Shown here one piece after another: positions 22,811 through 34,059 of a stretch of DNA of 64,000 nucleotides. Source of the stretch: Nannochloropsis salina CCMP1776 (taxonomy: Eukaryota; Sar; Eustigmatophyceae; Eustigmatales; Monodopsidaceae); contig SDOX01000153.1 of assembly GCA_004565275.1 (NCBI GenBank), positions 1,709 through 65,708 on the forward strand, in the 5' to 3' direction. A model generated the notes under the pieces. It was not told the DNA's origin. It saw only the letters and a list, made by a program, of their open reading frames with translations, and did no database searches. Positions within the stretch are counted from its first letter, which is position 1. Every line of letters starts with the position of its first letter. The position numbers and the translations under genes are program-made.

Positions 22811-23591
22811 AGGTGGGGGGCATCCTTTCGTGGCTAGAGGATCACTGCGTGGATGTGCATGCATGGGAAGGGCTGGAGTCATTTATGCAGGGCTGGGCGT
22901 GGGCCGAGGGCGTCTCGGAACGACGCGGAGCTATCACCCGGCTTGTGGTCGGGACTCGACCTGTTATTCTAAATTAAAGATGAGGCGACTGTGGACCCCG
23001 GGCCCTGTGGCGCATTTTGCATTGCGTGGGGATCCGTGCAGTTTGTGTTATGTTTGGATCATGTGCCTGTATACCTAGTGCTTGTGGCGATAGTCAGGGG
23101 AGCGGGGACGGCATGGAATCGCGGCTTCTCATTGCCGAACTTCCACCGGTGGGATCGAATGCTTCGGCGCACCTGCTGAATGGGCGGACGGAGTGGATGG
23201 CCTCCTGACAGAGTGGTTTTGGACGTCGATGCGATGGATTCCCCTGCGTCTGGGCGGGATAGGCATTCTGACAGAGGCAAAGCAAGGAGCTTGGCTTGTC
23301 TTCTTGAATGAAAAGAAAAAAACAAAGGGAAACATCGACGGATACAGGGGGGAAAGAACATCGCGTGGAGACGACCCTCCCTTGCCACGACTCTGTGCCT
23401 CCCCAGGACCGAGGAAGACAAACCGATCCCTCGGGCGGATTCCATGGCAGAGTTGTCATGTCCTTGCTTTGGAGCGTGGCAGGAGAGCAAAAATGAAGCG
23501 GGCCGCCACCCGAGAAAGGAGTGGGTCTATTTAAAGCAACGGCTTTTCGTAATTTGTCTTCTACACTTGAAGCTGCCTCATTGGTGCGCTT
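22811..23591. other. Convergent spacer, glycolate oxidase / PET100-like
   Basis: Probable 3' UTRs of two convergent genes. Frames on both strands show no recognisable protein. Confidence 0.5.
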
Positions 23592-24201
23592 TCATGCCTT
23601 CCAAAGCCCTCCCCATTTACCCTTTTTCGTCTCAGCTGCAGTGTCATCTCCTTTTGATTTTGTGTCTTCTTTTTTTTCAAGGGCAGCTATCGCTCTTGCC
23701 CTCTCTTCTTTGCTTATGCTTTGCCCCACGAGTATGTCTCCGTCGCGGTTATCCTCGGCAGGATATTCCACGTAACGGAATTTATTCACGATATTTTGCA
23801 TATTATCTGGAGTGCCATAGATGATGGACGCGATGACTGGAACTGTTGGCACATGAAAGAGATAAGGGGGGGGAATGTAAGAAGCGAACGGAAGCGCGAT
23901 GCCTCAGAGCATCTTAAGATCTGACTCATTGAACGTACGAGCGTACGCGTGCTTCCACTATCACATGGTTTTGCTCGGTCGTTGAAAGCGCACAGACGAC
24001 GCAGAGCATCCTCTTTCCTTCTCTTGCTTCCATCATCTTCTTTCTCCAATCCACTTTCCTGCCTCCCTCCTCCCTCATCGCTCTCCTGCTCACTCCCATT
24101 CCTGCCTTACTTGATACATAAAGGCCAAATTTGAACATTTCCAGCTTTCCGTTGCCTTTGCCACCGAATCTAGGAGGACGTGATGATGGTGGTATAGACA
24201 T
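23592..24201 (-). CDS. PET100: PET100-like cytochrome c oxidase assembly factor
   Basis: Two exons (24201-24111 and 23842-23592) join within an Ile codon to give a 113-residue protein. After an 18-residue Pro/Gly-rich start it reads KLEMFKFGLYVSIPVIAS, a close match in pattern to the PET100 start (K-L-E-x-F-x-x-x-x-Y-x-x-x-P-V), which forms the single inner-membrane helix. VNKFRYVEYPAEDNRDGD follows, then a charged coiled segment ISKEERARAIAALEKKED and a Lys/Gly-rich end GKWGGLWKA. PET100 is a mitochondrial inner-membrane chaperone needed to assemble complex IV. Length is close to the family. The spliced junction restores the conserved Pro-Val, which supports the intron. Divergent from the polyprenol reductase gene. 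Confidence 0.78.
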
Positions 24202-24880
24202 GCTGTGTGTGTCTGGATCTAAAATGCCAATCGCAGTCGCCGCAACAAAGTTTTAACAGGGAATGAGCTCCGTTATTTACCCCCCCTTCTTCCTGTGGGA
24301 TGGATGGATGACGTAAAATGTTAGCTTAAACGACGATCTAACCGCATGCCGCGAGTCCAATCCGTGTTGGAAGACTATGCTTCCAGACATACGTTAATTT
24401 CGAGCCAGAACGTGGCTGAAAATGTGGGGAAAAGCCCTTAGCGGTCTTGATCACAAGAACGGGGTTGGAGAAGACAATAACCTCCTGGCTTTCACTTGAT
24501 TTTGTTGTCGAGGAACAAAAAGGGTTGTTACGAGCACATTTCGGGAGTTTCGCATCGTAAATGCCCAAGATGTGTGGGATAAAATGTGAGTTCGTGTGGA
24601 TTGCTTGTCTTTGTTGCGTCGATCTGAAGGGAAACCAATTAGTTTTCACAAGCTATGTGCAAGCGATGAACGACGTGCAGCGTGCATAAACAACAAAATA
24701 TGCTTTATTCAAGATGTCACCGAATGTTGGGCAAAGGAAGAAAGGTGATCTCAGTCATTTTAAAATATAATTTAACCCTTTCTATACGTTTTCAGGGAGT
24801 TCTTGAAAGGCTTGGGATTAGGGTTACGCCGCTTCCTTCTACGGTCGCACATTTCCATTCCAAACCTACAACCTCACCAA
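24202..24880. other. Divergent upstream region, PET100-like / polyprenol reductase
   Basis: About 680 bp between divergent start codons. A minus-strand frame at 24649-24338 has no recognisable domain. Short telomere-like gggattagggtt at 24813-24824. Confidence 0.45.
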
Positions 24881-26165
24881 ATGCCGGACCTCCTCCTCCT
24901 CCTTTTCTCCCATTGCCACATCCTACTCCGCACTGCCTGGGCTGGCATGTCTGCTCTCGCCCTCCTGTCTCTTATCTGCCCTGCTATCGATGCGTTGGCA
25001 GACCATGGGAAGCTCCTGCTGCCTCCCTGTGCAACTTCTTCCCCTCCAAGATCATATCCCGCGCGATGTCTCGATTCAAAGACAGTAAATGCAGCTTCAA
25101 ACTCATCGTTATCACGGAAAAGACGCAATACCCACACTCGCCATTCAGTCCCCCCCTCCCGCCAGCAGGCCGTCCTCCCTCTCTCTTTTCTTGGGCGGTT
25201 CCAAAGTCTCACTGTACCGAAGCGTCTTTTCTGGCATTTTTACGCCTGGTCCATCGCGTGGACAGCCATCCTCCTACTCTACACCCTGCACCCTCCCTTC
25301 CTCCCTCCCTCCTTCCCGCCCTCCCTCCCCACCTCTTCCTCCTCCTTCTCGGGCATCTCCCGTGTGGCCCTGGGTCTCCTTTTGCTTCATTCGATGAGGC
25401 GCTTGTACGAGTCCTTCCACGTCTTTGCGTACGGTGACGCCAAGATGCATGTGACAGGTACCTGGCTGGGCTTGGAAGGGCAAAGCGGGCCCCAAATATT
25501 TCCTCCCTCGTCTCCTTTCCTTTCCTCCCTAACGTCTCTTCCATCCGCCCTCCCTCCCTCCCTTCCTCCCTTCCTTCTTCCTCCTACCCGTCTCATTCCA
25601 GCCTACCTTGTCGGCATCCTTCACTACACACTCGCCGGTCTCTCCTTCGTCTTCGATCCCGCCTCCGCTTCCTCCTCCCTACCTCCCTCCTCCCCCTTCT
25701 CCCTTCCTCCCATCGATGCTACTCTCCTACTTGCCCTATCCCTCTTCCTACTCGCTTCCTACCAACAAACAAGTGTACACACCGCTTTCTCCCGGCTCCG
25801 GGACCCCCTCCCTCCCTCCCGCCCGCCCTCCCGCCCGCCCTCCCACCTCTTCCCCACCCCTCAGGATCATTGGTCGTTCGCTTTTTTGGGTCTGCCCGCA
25901 CTATGCTATGGAATGCCTCCTCTACATCGCCATCTTCCTTCTTCTCGTTGGCGGCAGGTCGAGAAGAAGAAAAGGAGGGGGGGTGGGAGGGGGGGAGGGA
26001 AGGGGGGAGGGAGGGATGAACCAGACGGTAGCTTGGATGGCTCTGTGGGTGTGCATCAATCTGACGGTTACAGCTAGGAAAATGAAGCTGTGGTACTTGC
26101 AGAAATTTGCGCAAAAGAAGGAGGAGGTGGAAGGCAGGGCACTCCTCCTTCCTGGAGTGCTATGA
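24881..26165 (+). CDS. SRD5A3: Polyprenol reductase (SRD5A3-type steroid 5-alpha-reductase family)
   Basis: The ATG at 24881 starts a hydrophobic helix (MPDLLLLLFSHCHILLRTAW). Family landmarks follow in order: VPKRLFWHFYAWSIAWT; LLLHSMRRLYESFHV; AYLVGILHYTLAGLSFV (after a GT-AG intron, donor at 25459, acceptor at about 25602); ASYQQTSVHTAFSRLR; GRSLFWVCPHYAMECLLY; and the end WMALWVCINLTVTARKMKLW followed by a stop at 26165. The enzyme reduces the alpha-isoprene of polyprenol to dolichol in the ER membrane for N-glycosylation. Several membrane spans are evident. The Cys-Pro-His-Tyr segment aligns with the family's conserved C-terminal NADPH region. The junction near 25800-25865 is a problem: no GT donor gives the right phase, so a frameshift, non-canonical intron or sequence error inside the CCCGCCCT array is likely. 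The final intron (about 25948-26020) consists of GGGA repeat. Confidence 0.82.
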
Positions 26166-26668
26166 GAGGGAGGGAGCAAGGAAGGGAGGGAGGGAGGCCC
26201 TGCGTGGGGAAAGAGGCAGTGGTTGGGGAACATATGTAAAGCGATTAAATCATGAAAGAAATCTTGGAAGCGGGTGTAGAGCAATAGCCGAAGAGAAAAC
26301 CCTAACCTCTTTCTCCAGGAGTGTTTGACATCATCCTGGGAGAGCTGGCACCCCTCCCTCCATCCCCCCTTCCACCCTCGCGCCCGCCCCCAATGCGAGA
26401 CTATCCTCCGGCTTTCTTCCTCTAGGTTTGTCCTATCTTTGCATTCGCTCACCTTCCCTTCGTCTATTATTCCACTCTTTCCGACCACTGCCTCCGTGGC
26501 TTTTTTTTAAAACTTTTTCTCACCCATCTTGTCCTGTCCCCCACCTCATCTCCCCCCGCCCCCCCTCCTTTTCCTCCTCTTTCTACCTTCTTTCTCTCAT
26601 TCCCGCCCGTCTCCACTGCACCGTCCCTCCACTGCTTTCTATCATGTCTATCGATCTCGTCTCCCTCC
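26166..26668. other. Convergent spacer, polyprenol reductase / SRPBCC
   Basis: Pyrimidine-rich on the plus strand from 26.33 to 26.65 kb. No recognisable gene. Confidence 0.5.
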
Positions 26669-28048
26669 TCATTTTCGCGCGAAAAGATCGTGGAGCCCTT
26701 GCAGACCCTCGCCTGCGAGACGAACGGAGGAGGAAGGGAGGGAGGGCGGGAAAGAGGGTGGCAGGAGAAACAAAGCTTGGAATCGGTTTGACGCGCTTGC
26801 ACTCGTTAAGGGAAAGAGACGAGACGACGGGAAATGGACTGGGAAAATCAGAGAAAACGAGGACGACACAAGAAGGGAGGTGACCCAATACACGAACGAA
26901 ACTATCCATGGACGTGAGAAAAAAAGAGGTAGGTGGCCGAAGGGTAGACAAGGAGCAGTACGTTTTTTGAAGCGCGAGTCGAGGACGGCGTCAGCGGACG
27001 CATCGTTGCTGAAGTCGGTGGACCAAGACACGAAGGTGTGGTCCGTGGCGGTCACAGGCTGAGGGAGGGAGGGAGGGCCGGAGGGAGGGAGGGAGGGAGG
27101 GAGGGGGGGGGGGAGGGTGTCACGAAAAGACGTGGTCTACGCGACAATCTTAATTAGCGCACGAGAACGATGAGCCGGAGGGTTGTCTTGGTCGCCTCTC
27201 CATCCCTCCCTCCCTCCCTTCCTCCCTTCTTCCTACTTTGCAAGTGAGCGTGTGCAAGGCGGAGGAGACGGAGATGCTGGGGTTGCTGCTGATAATCTCG
27301 AAGGACACAAATCTGTACGTGAAGGAAGAGGGGATATGAGAGGGCGCGGGAGAAAAAGAAGAAATGAGACTTCTGGCGCAAACATAGAGAAGAAGACAAG
27401 GCGACGCGTCACCAGTGACCCGGTTCTCGAAATGCAGGCTTTCCCCCTTCCTGTTCCTTTCCCTCCCTCACTTGTGGAGCTCGCTGGCCTCTACGATGAC
27501 AATGCCCCACTGGGTGCCGTCCTTGAAGTGCAGCGTGTAGGTGCTGCCCAAGGCCAAGCCGGTGCCAGGGGAATCAGGGGTGGCCTGGCATGATTCAGAG
27601 GTATGTGCAGATGGACGAAAGAAAGCTATCATAAGCGTTATAAGAGGGAAGACAAACGAAAGCTATCATAAGCGTTGCAGATTGTGACTGAATTGCTCGC
27701 GTACACCCGTCAAGGTCTCTGTCACCTCCCCCTGGCCCCCCTCCCGTCAGCTTGTCCTTGGACAGGAGTGAAATACCTTGTCTACCAGATTCCACCACGT
27801 CTCCATCTTCATTCCTTTGATGACTGGCCAGACTATTTGGAACGGAGAAAAATCGAAAAGGACGCGGGATAATCAGGTCAAGAGCGAGAAAGGGAATGGT
27901 ATAAGGCAGCTTCCTTTACAGTGATGATAGACTGATGTCTTCAGGTGCGTGCCCTTATCCTCCCGCCTCTACCTTCGGTAATAGCGCTAGGAATCACATG
28001 TGTCTCCTCGATATGGGTGGCGATGGCAGTGGGCGTGGGTGCGGCCAT
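26669..28048 (-). CDS. SRPBCC (Bet v 1 / polyketide cyclase-like) small-ligand-binding protein
   Basis: Six exons join in phase: 28048-27973, 27832-27777, 27584-27472, 27312-27237, 27058-26962 and 26712-26669, giving 153 residues. Order of segments: THIEETHVIPSAITEVWPVI (helix 1 with the Val-Trp seen in plant MLP/SRPBCC proteins), METWWNLVDK, LGSTYTLHFKDGTQWGIVIV, FVSFEIISSNPSISVSS, TATDHTFVSWSTDFSNDAS and the C-terminal helix ending GLQGLHDLFARK. The strand order and helix-grip pattern match the SRPBCC superfamily at its usual length. Ligand and role are unknown; no signal peptide is seen, so it is probably cytosolic. Intron 5 (27236-27059 on minus) carries a CCCT array and intron 2 a small duplication (acgaaag..agctatcataagcgtt). 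Confidence 0.82.
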
Positions 28049-28296
28049 AATGCTATTCGAATAACAGGACGGCTCTGTGGCTGGAAGGGGAGGTGGAGGG
28101 AGGAGGTTGCTTCGTGAGGGAGGAAAATGAATTGACACGCGGCTGGACGGTCTTCGACAGATTAATGCAATACGTAGCGGAAAATGAATGCAAGGAATCG
28201 GTGGATGGGGGCTCGCTTTTTGATTTTCTTGCCTGTCTTCAGTCTCGACAATGTCCAGTCCTTGGAAGGAGGAGGTTGAGGTAACCTCCTGCATTC

Positions 28297-30876
28297 ATGC
28301 TTGAAGCTTCACGAATTTCTCAAAACACTGGCGATACACGCAATTTATGCACAGGGAACAAAATCAGAGTACAGGCTCATGCAACTGTAGCAGCTATGCG
28401 CGGTATCTTCGCTCCTGTTCTCACGCCTTTCCTCCCATCGGGAGCCCCAGACATAACGCGCTTTTTGTGGCATGCACGATGGCTCCTGTCAAATGACGTG
28501 AACCTGGCAATATTTGGAACCAATTCGGGTGAGACAAAACACAACCAAAGAATAGAAAAACAAGGGGGTCAATGTTGCTTGACAGTGCTTGGCCGCATAA
28601 TCTGTCTTATGTTGACCTTCGTGTTCGCTTGCCCCCTCACGTCTTACGCTCCATCCCTCCCAAATTCTTTGCAACCGGCAGAGGCCAACTCCATGACCAC
28701 CTCGGAAAAACTGACACTCCTGCATACGCTCGTTGAAGGTTCGTGCAACATTACATTTTTCGTTCTGTTTTCTGCTCCTTCATCATCCTGAGGCGTCACA
28801 ATGCGGTGCTCAGCCCTCCCGCTGCCCCTCACATTGGCTCCCGCTGTCTTGACTCATAGAAGGAAAAGCAGATCCCAATCGCTTGATGCCTGGTACTGGC
28901 GCCTGCGCCGTGGGTGACGCCGTCACTCTCTCGAAAGCATCCGTCAGACTTGGGTAGGGAGGGAGGAAGTGCGGGCAGGAGGGATGCAGGACGACGTGAG
29001 TCAATCTATTAGTCGTATTCATAAATCCCTCACATCTGCCCAGATGCGGAGGTGTCCTGGTCCTTCCTCCCTTTTATTACAAGGGAGTCGGCGACGAGGG
29101 TGTCTTTCGGTATTACGCCCATCTGATCGAGCAGGTCGCAGACGAGAGGTACGCGCACCTAAGCCCTTCCTCCCTCCCTCCCTCCCTCCCTCCCTCCCTC
29201 CTTTTCCCCCAGGTTTTTCCTTTCTCACCTCCATGCGTCCCTTCCTTCCTTGCGTCTTCCTGCCCCATCAAGTCCTACCCTTTTCCGCCGTCTCAGCCTC
29301 CATGGGCCCGCCCCCTCATTCTCTCTCCACACAACCTGTGCAGGCTGCGGGTCTACCTTTACCACATCCCGCAAGTCAGCGGGGTAGGGATCAGCCATTC
29401 CCTGATCGAACGCCTCATGAAGGTACCGCGCACGGGGTCGAGTCGGGGGAAGAGCTCTGGGGTTAGGGTTAGGGTTATGGTTAGGGTTATGGTTAGAATG
29501 AGGGTTAACTCAACCTTGGTGCTAGTATAAAAATCCGGTGACCCGGCTGTCTTCTCTCTCAGACCCTTTTTCTCCTATCTCACGCGTGGCCTCTTCGATG
29601 GGCTCAAGGCGGTCGAACGCGATTTCAATGATTACACCTCCTCTCCCTCCCTCCCTCTCTCCCTCCCTCCCTCCCTCCTTCCTTCCTGTCCTCCAGGCTT
29701 ATCCGGGTATTATTGCCGGCATAAAGGACTCGGCGGGGGACTGGAAACACACAGCCTCCCTGATCACCCATTTCGGTAGGGTTCTTCCTCTTCGTATCCT
29801 TTCTATCCTTTTCGTTACTCTTGTCCTTCCCCCTTGTGCTTCCCGCCCTTCTTCCTCCCTCCCTCTTTTCCCATCGAACCTCATGCTTCAAATGCATCCT
29901 CACCGCATGCCCCTCCCTCCCTTCCTCCATGGGCCCGTTCAGGCAAAGGTCTCGTGACGGAGGGGAGCGGTGCCTACCTCCGGGTATTCGCGGGGAGCGA
30001 AGCCTTCCTCCTCCGCACACTTCGGGCAGGGGGGCAAGGGTGCATCTCCGCCACTGCCAACGTGAACCCCGCCCGGATTGTCGAGGTAGGAGGTTACTCT
30101 TTTACCGTGTTGCGCGGGCCTGCTGCCCTCATTGTCGGTCTCTCTTTCCTTCTTGTCCCTTCTTTGTCTGGTGGCTTTCCCTCTCCTTGCTTGTCTTTAG
30201 TGGACCCAGCTTCGATCCGGCAGGACTCGATTTTCCTGTCTCCTCCCTTGCCAGTGTTCTACCACCCTCCTCTCCTTCCGTTACTCTAGCCCCTCCCTGT
30301 TTCCTCTCTTTGTCCCTCCGTCATCACGAACAGTCTTTCAACTGCTATGCTCCCTCCCTTCCCTCCCTCTCTTCCTCCCTCTCAGCTCTACCACCAACAC
30401 GAGACCAGCCAGGCAGACCGCCTCCAGGACGCGTGCCAGCGCCTTCGAGAAGCTTTCCCCCCTCATGCACTCATCCCTTCCATGAAAGCGACCATAGCGC
30501 ACTTCACGCAGGACAAAGGGTGAGACGGGGAGGGAGAAGGAGGGAGGATGGGGGTCGAACCCCCTTGATATTCTTCCCTCCGACACAGCAAGGGCTTCCT
30601 TGGCTGGGAAAAATCCTTCATATTCCCACCGTCATCCTCCGCTTTCTCCGTCATGCGTGGAGCGATCGTCCTCACCCTCCCTCCCTTCCTCCCTCCTCCG
30701 GCCCCTCTTTCCCCCCATTCCCTCTCTCTTCGCCCTCTTCTCTTCTTCGTCTTCCACCTCTCAGCTGGGAGCGGGTGCGCCCCCCCCTGGTGGAACTTGA
30801 GGAGGAGGAAAAGGAAAGTTTGCTGCGGCGATTGCACGAGTTGAAATTCAAGATGCCAGACCCGGGCGCCTGCTAA
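28297..30876 (+). CDS. DapA-family class I aldolase (DHDPS / N-acetylneuraminate lyase type)
   Basis: Nine exons: 28297-28528, 28682-28738, 28860-28953, 29044-29148, 29344-29422, 29697-29775, 29943-30085, 30386-30519 and 30765-30876, all in phase. Landmarks: MRGIFAPVLTPFLPSGAPD at the start of the barrel; ANSMTTSEKLTLLHTLVE; GVLVLPPFYYKGVGDEG (Tyr pair); LRVYLYHIPQ; GIIAGIKDSAGDW with the Schiff-base Lys; ISATANVNPARIVE. The family cleaves or forms C-C bonds with pyruvate; members include dihydrodipicolinate synthase, 4-hydroxy-2-oxoglutarate aldolase and related lyases. Which one cannot be decided. If the first ATG (28297) is used, a 33-residue extension could be an organelle signal; the ATG at 28396 starts the catalytic domain directly. 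Intron 5 holds TTAGGG-like repeats. No missing catalytic residue was noticed. Confidence 0.87.
29461..29510. repeat. Interstitial telomere-like repeat (ttaggg/ttatgg)
   Basis: About six ttaggg units with ttatgg variants in an intron of the DapA-family gene. Confidence 0.9.
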
Positions 30877-31606
30877 GTATTGGGTTGATACCGGCGAGGC
30901 TTTCTGAACCAGGAGATCTCATTCATTTCGGTGCAAAAAGTAAATCGGGCATGATACCACAAACCAATGCGACCTCTCGACAAAGCCACCCCTGCTCGTT
31001 GCTTTCTCAGAGAGGCACTGGGAGGGATGAAAGGGCATTCGTGTTGGCATTGGACACACGTCGGTCCCCTACAGCCACCTCCCGAATGCCTCTCCGTCGG
31101 CCGCAGAGACACGCCTGTCTGCGCCCGTCCCCTTCTCCCTCTCCTTCTTGGTCATTCATAATCTGAAACACCTTTTCTTTATTTCTAAATCTCGAGCTGA
31201 ATCTCGGAAATTTCCAAGGCCGCTGGCACCAAAAGCAGCGGGGACTCCGTCCTATAACCATGGTGTGCTCTCGTCGAGAAAAGAATCGTTGCATCGAAAA
31301 ACAAAAAAGCATGATAGAGTGGGCAAATTCAGATCCCAAACACAGTGTTAAGCCAGGCTGGAATGTCTTCAAATGTGGGTGCAATGTTTCTTTTCCCGCG
31401 CTCGGCAACGGATGAAAGTTAAGGTACCATCATGACAGCCCTTACACCAATATTTGATCCTTCTGTTCCCGCCTCTCGCCTTCGATCCTGGCTTTCTTCT
31501 TACTTACTCTCTTTCGATATGTTCCCCTCCATCCTCCCCCTGCCTGACCTCATTCTCTCCTCCAACCCCCTCCTCGCCTCGCTTTCCTCGCGGCCCTACG
31601 CCCGCT
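30877..31606. other. Convergent spacer, DapA-family / HemL
   Basis: No recognisable gene. Probable 3' UTRs of both neighbours. Confidence 0.5.
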
Positions 31607-33073
31607 TTACAAGGTCTTGAACACTTCTTTCGCCGCCGCGATGGTGGCGTCGATATCCGCCTCGGTATGCGCCAAAGACATGAATCCGGCCTCGTACTGG
31701 GAGGGCGCCAGATACACACCGTGCTCGAGCATCCCCCGGTGCCACTTGGCGAATTTGGCCTGAGGGAGGGAAGGAGGGAGGGTCAGGGAGGGAGGGAGGG
31801 GGGGTGGGAGGGTCAGGGAGGGAGGGAGGGTTTGGGATCGGAGAGACTGCCCGCATCCACTGGACGGGCGGCGGGAAGGTCGGGAGTTGGCGGAGAGGGA
31901 GGGAAACGCAAGTCTAACCCTGACAGCAAGCTCCGTGCGACCAGAGTATGCCAAGGTGGAACACAAAACCCATGGAAAGACAGCAATTGTTCGAATGCGG
32001 GTTGGCAAACGTGCACAGTCGGGGGACTCCCTCCATCAGAAAATGCGCGAACCAAAGAAAGAAAGGACGACGGACAGGATGGTGTTTGTCGTACCGTGTC
32101 GCTCTTGGCCGCGTCGGTGAAGCAGCGGACAGGCCCTTCCGTGAAGAAGAAACCGAACATGCCGCTCACGTGGCCCCCGCAAATCGCGTGGCCGGCCGCC
32201 TTGCCTTCCTTGAGGATGCTGCGGAGGGAGGGAAGGAAGGAGGGAGGGAAGGAGGGAGGGAAGGAAGGAGGGAAGGAGGGAGGGAAGGAAGGAGGGAGGG
32301 AAGGAGGGAGGGAAGGAGGGAGGGAAGGAGGGAGGGAAGGAAGGAGGGAGGGAAGGAGGGAGGGAAGGAGGGAGGGAAGGAAGGAGGGATGGAAAGAGGG
32401 AGGGAGGGAGGGAGGGAGGGAGGGAGGGAGGGAGGGAGGGAGAGAACTCAGCCGGCTGACCCGACAGCCCCCACCCGCTCCCTGCTCCCCTGCATATCCA
32501 GCCCCTCCATCCCTCTCTCCATTGCTCGCGCATCGCCCGTACCTCCCTCACGCCTCCGCATTCCTACTGCCCTGAACCCCTCCGTGCTCAAAAATCCTGA
32601 CAACCTCTTGTTCCGTCCCTCCCTCCCCTCCGCCCTTCTGACTAAGCGGGGTCTTCTATCTCCCCCCCTTTTGTCCACACGAAATCTTGCACTGTCCCCT
32701 CCCTCTCTCCCTGACGCAGCATCCCCTTCAACCCCTGCTCCCTCTCAGCCGTACCTTCGCCTCTTCAAAGACCGCTGAGGACTTATCAGTCTTATGGGGG
32801 GCCATGGTAGCAGCCATCATCCGTACTGGAGGGAAGCACCCCACAAGGGGGAAAAAATATCAGCTGTCAACAGCATACACAAGACACGTTCAAGGTGATA
32901 TATACATCTCGCGCGACGTTGGGGACCCCCATCATCCTCCTGGTCGGGGGCTTCCCTCTATTCCTCGTTCCTTCCGCTTCGCCCTTACCTTGCTGCTTAG
33001 CCGGAACAGGCGTCAAAAACGCCGTGGCCAGGGCCGGAATTAAAACTGCGGCAATAAGAGCGTACTTCATCAT
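31607..33073 (-). CDS. hemL: Glutamate-1-semialdehyde 2,1-aminomutase, plastid (central part absent)
   Basis: Exon 1 (33073-32989) encodes [20 protein letters not shown], a signal peptide ending ATA|FLTP, the bipartite plastid-targeting signature of stramenopiles. Exon 2 (32825-32755) reads [17 protein letters not shown], the usual start of the mature enzyme. Then come 32218-32095 ([20 protein letters not shown]) and 31759-31607 ([17 protein letters not shown] and [18 protein letters not shown]), which match the C-terminus of HemL. The enzyme makes 5-aminolevulinate for tetrapyrroles using PLP. Everything between exon 2 and 32218, about 330 residues including the PLP Lys and the PGGVNSPVR region, is absent. 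Exon 2 ends in phase 0 while the next exon begins one base before a codon. The gap coincides with a 220-bp GGAA/GGGA array (32221-32440), so missing sequence or a large deletion is likely. As it stands the gene could not make active enzyme. Confidence 0.9.
32221..32442. repeat. Long GGGA/GGAA array in HemL
   Basis: Roughly 220 bp of gggaaggaagg/gggaaggagg units ending in a pure (ggga)n run of about 40 bp. The higher-order period of 8-12 bases suggests repeated slippage or unequal exchange. Confidence 0.95.
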
Positions 33074-34059
33074 TATCTGTGTGTACTGAAAGGGGTGAAT
33101 GCGGACAGTACGCAAAAAGGAAATGCTACACGTAAGTGGTCATGTGGTATCAATCTGATGCAGCAGCACCAATCGCACCATCATGTGCCCTGACTACTGC
33201 GACCAAGGGGGGCTGATCACAGATTCATTCCGAGACTATTGACACGAGTAGTAAATGGTGGATGTTGACGTGAAAGTGTGGAGTTTGTTGAGTGGAGGAA
33301 AAACCGCAACAAGGACAAAGGCTCAGATGCACTGCAACTAGGTTAAAAGCCGGAAGCAGCCAGATTTGGAACAACACGACAATGGACACCACAAACCCAC
33401 GCCAGAAACAGCCCCGGCCCCCATGCCTGTACACCTCGAGCAACCTTTTTATTCTCTGGTTGTACACCGGTGTTTGTCTCGACGCGCACGCACATTGTCC
33501 TCCACTCCTTTCGCACAAGGCAAGATACTACTCGGCGTGAGCGGCTGGGAACTCGCTCAAGGCCAAAAGTACGGTAAAAATAACACAAAATTGACAAAAA
33601 GTCACCCGACTTCTCCAAAACCTGGGCAACCAGGGTGGTCGTCGGCTGGTAAGAGGATCGCACACCTTTTTAGGGCGTGTGTGCGTGCGTGCAGGTCGGA
33701 TAGTACCTACGGGTTTGGCTGGTGGTTTTAATTTGTGGGCTTCAGCGTCCTTTTGCTGCTTACACCCACCGCGATGCCGTCATGTCTAGCCATGGCCCCG
33801 CCATCGTCCCTCTTCCACGCCCATGTGGAGACATACATGCAGGGTGCACTGTGAGGAAATAGTCGTGCTTGTGCACGCCGGTGATGTTGGAGATCGTGCC
33901 CTTGTAATTGTGTTTTTGGGCCACTTAATGCTTGTCGTCTGCTCGTGCCTCCTTTGTTGCCCTAATGCAGTATAACCTTCCCCTTCACAGCCTTCACGTC
34001 AACGCCGGAGAAGGAATACCTTCAAACCCAAGACACACGACAGTAGAAACATTGAATAC
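33074..34059. other. Divergent spacer, HemL / RBX
   Basis: About 1 kb between divergent genes. Frames of 60-120 codons on both strands show no recognisable protein. Confidence 0.5.

Noticed and set aside
24803-24880. Upstream extension of polyprenol reductase
   Set aside because: It has no ATG; the first ATG at 24881 opens directly into the hydrophobic first helix.
32221-32440. CRISPR-like array
   Set aside because: The units are simple GGAA/GGGA slippage repeats without spacers; the genome is eukaryotic.
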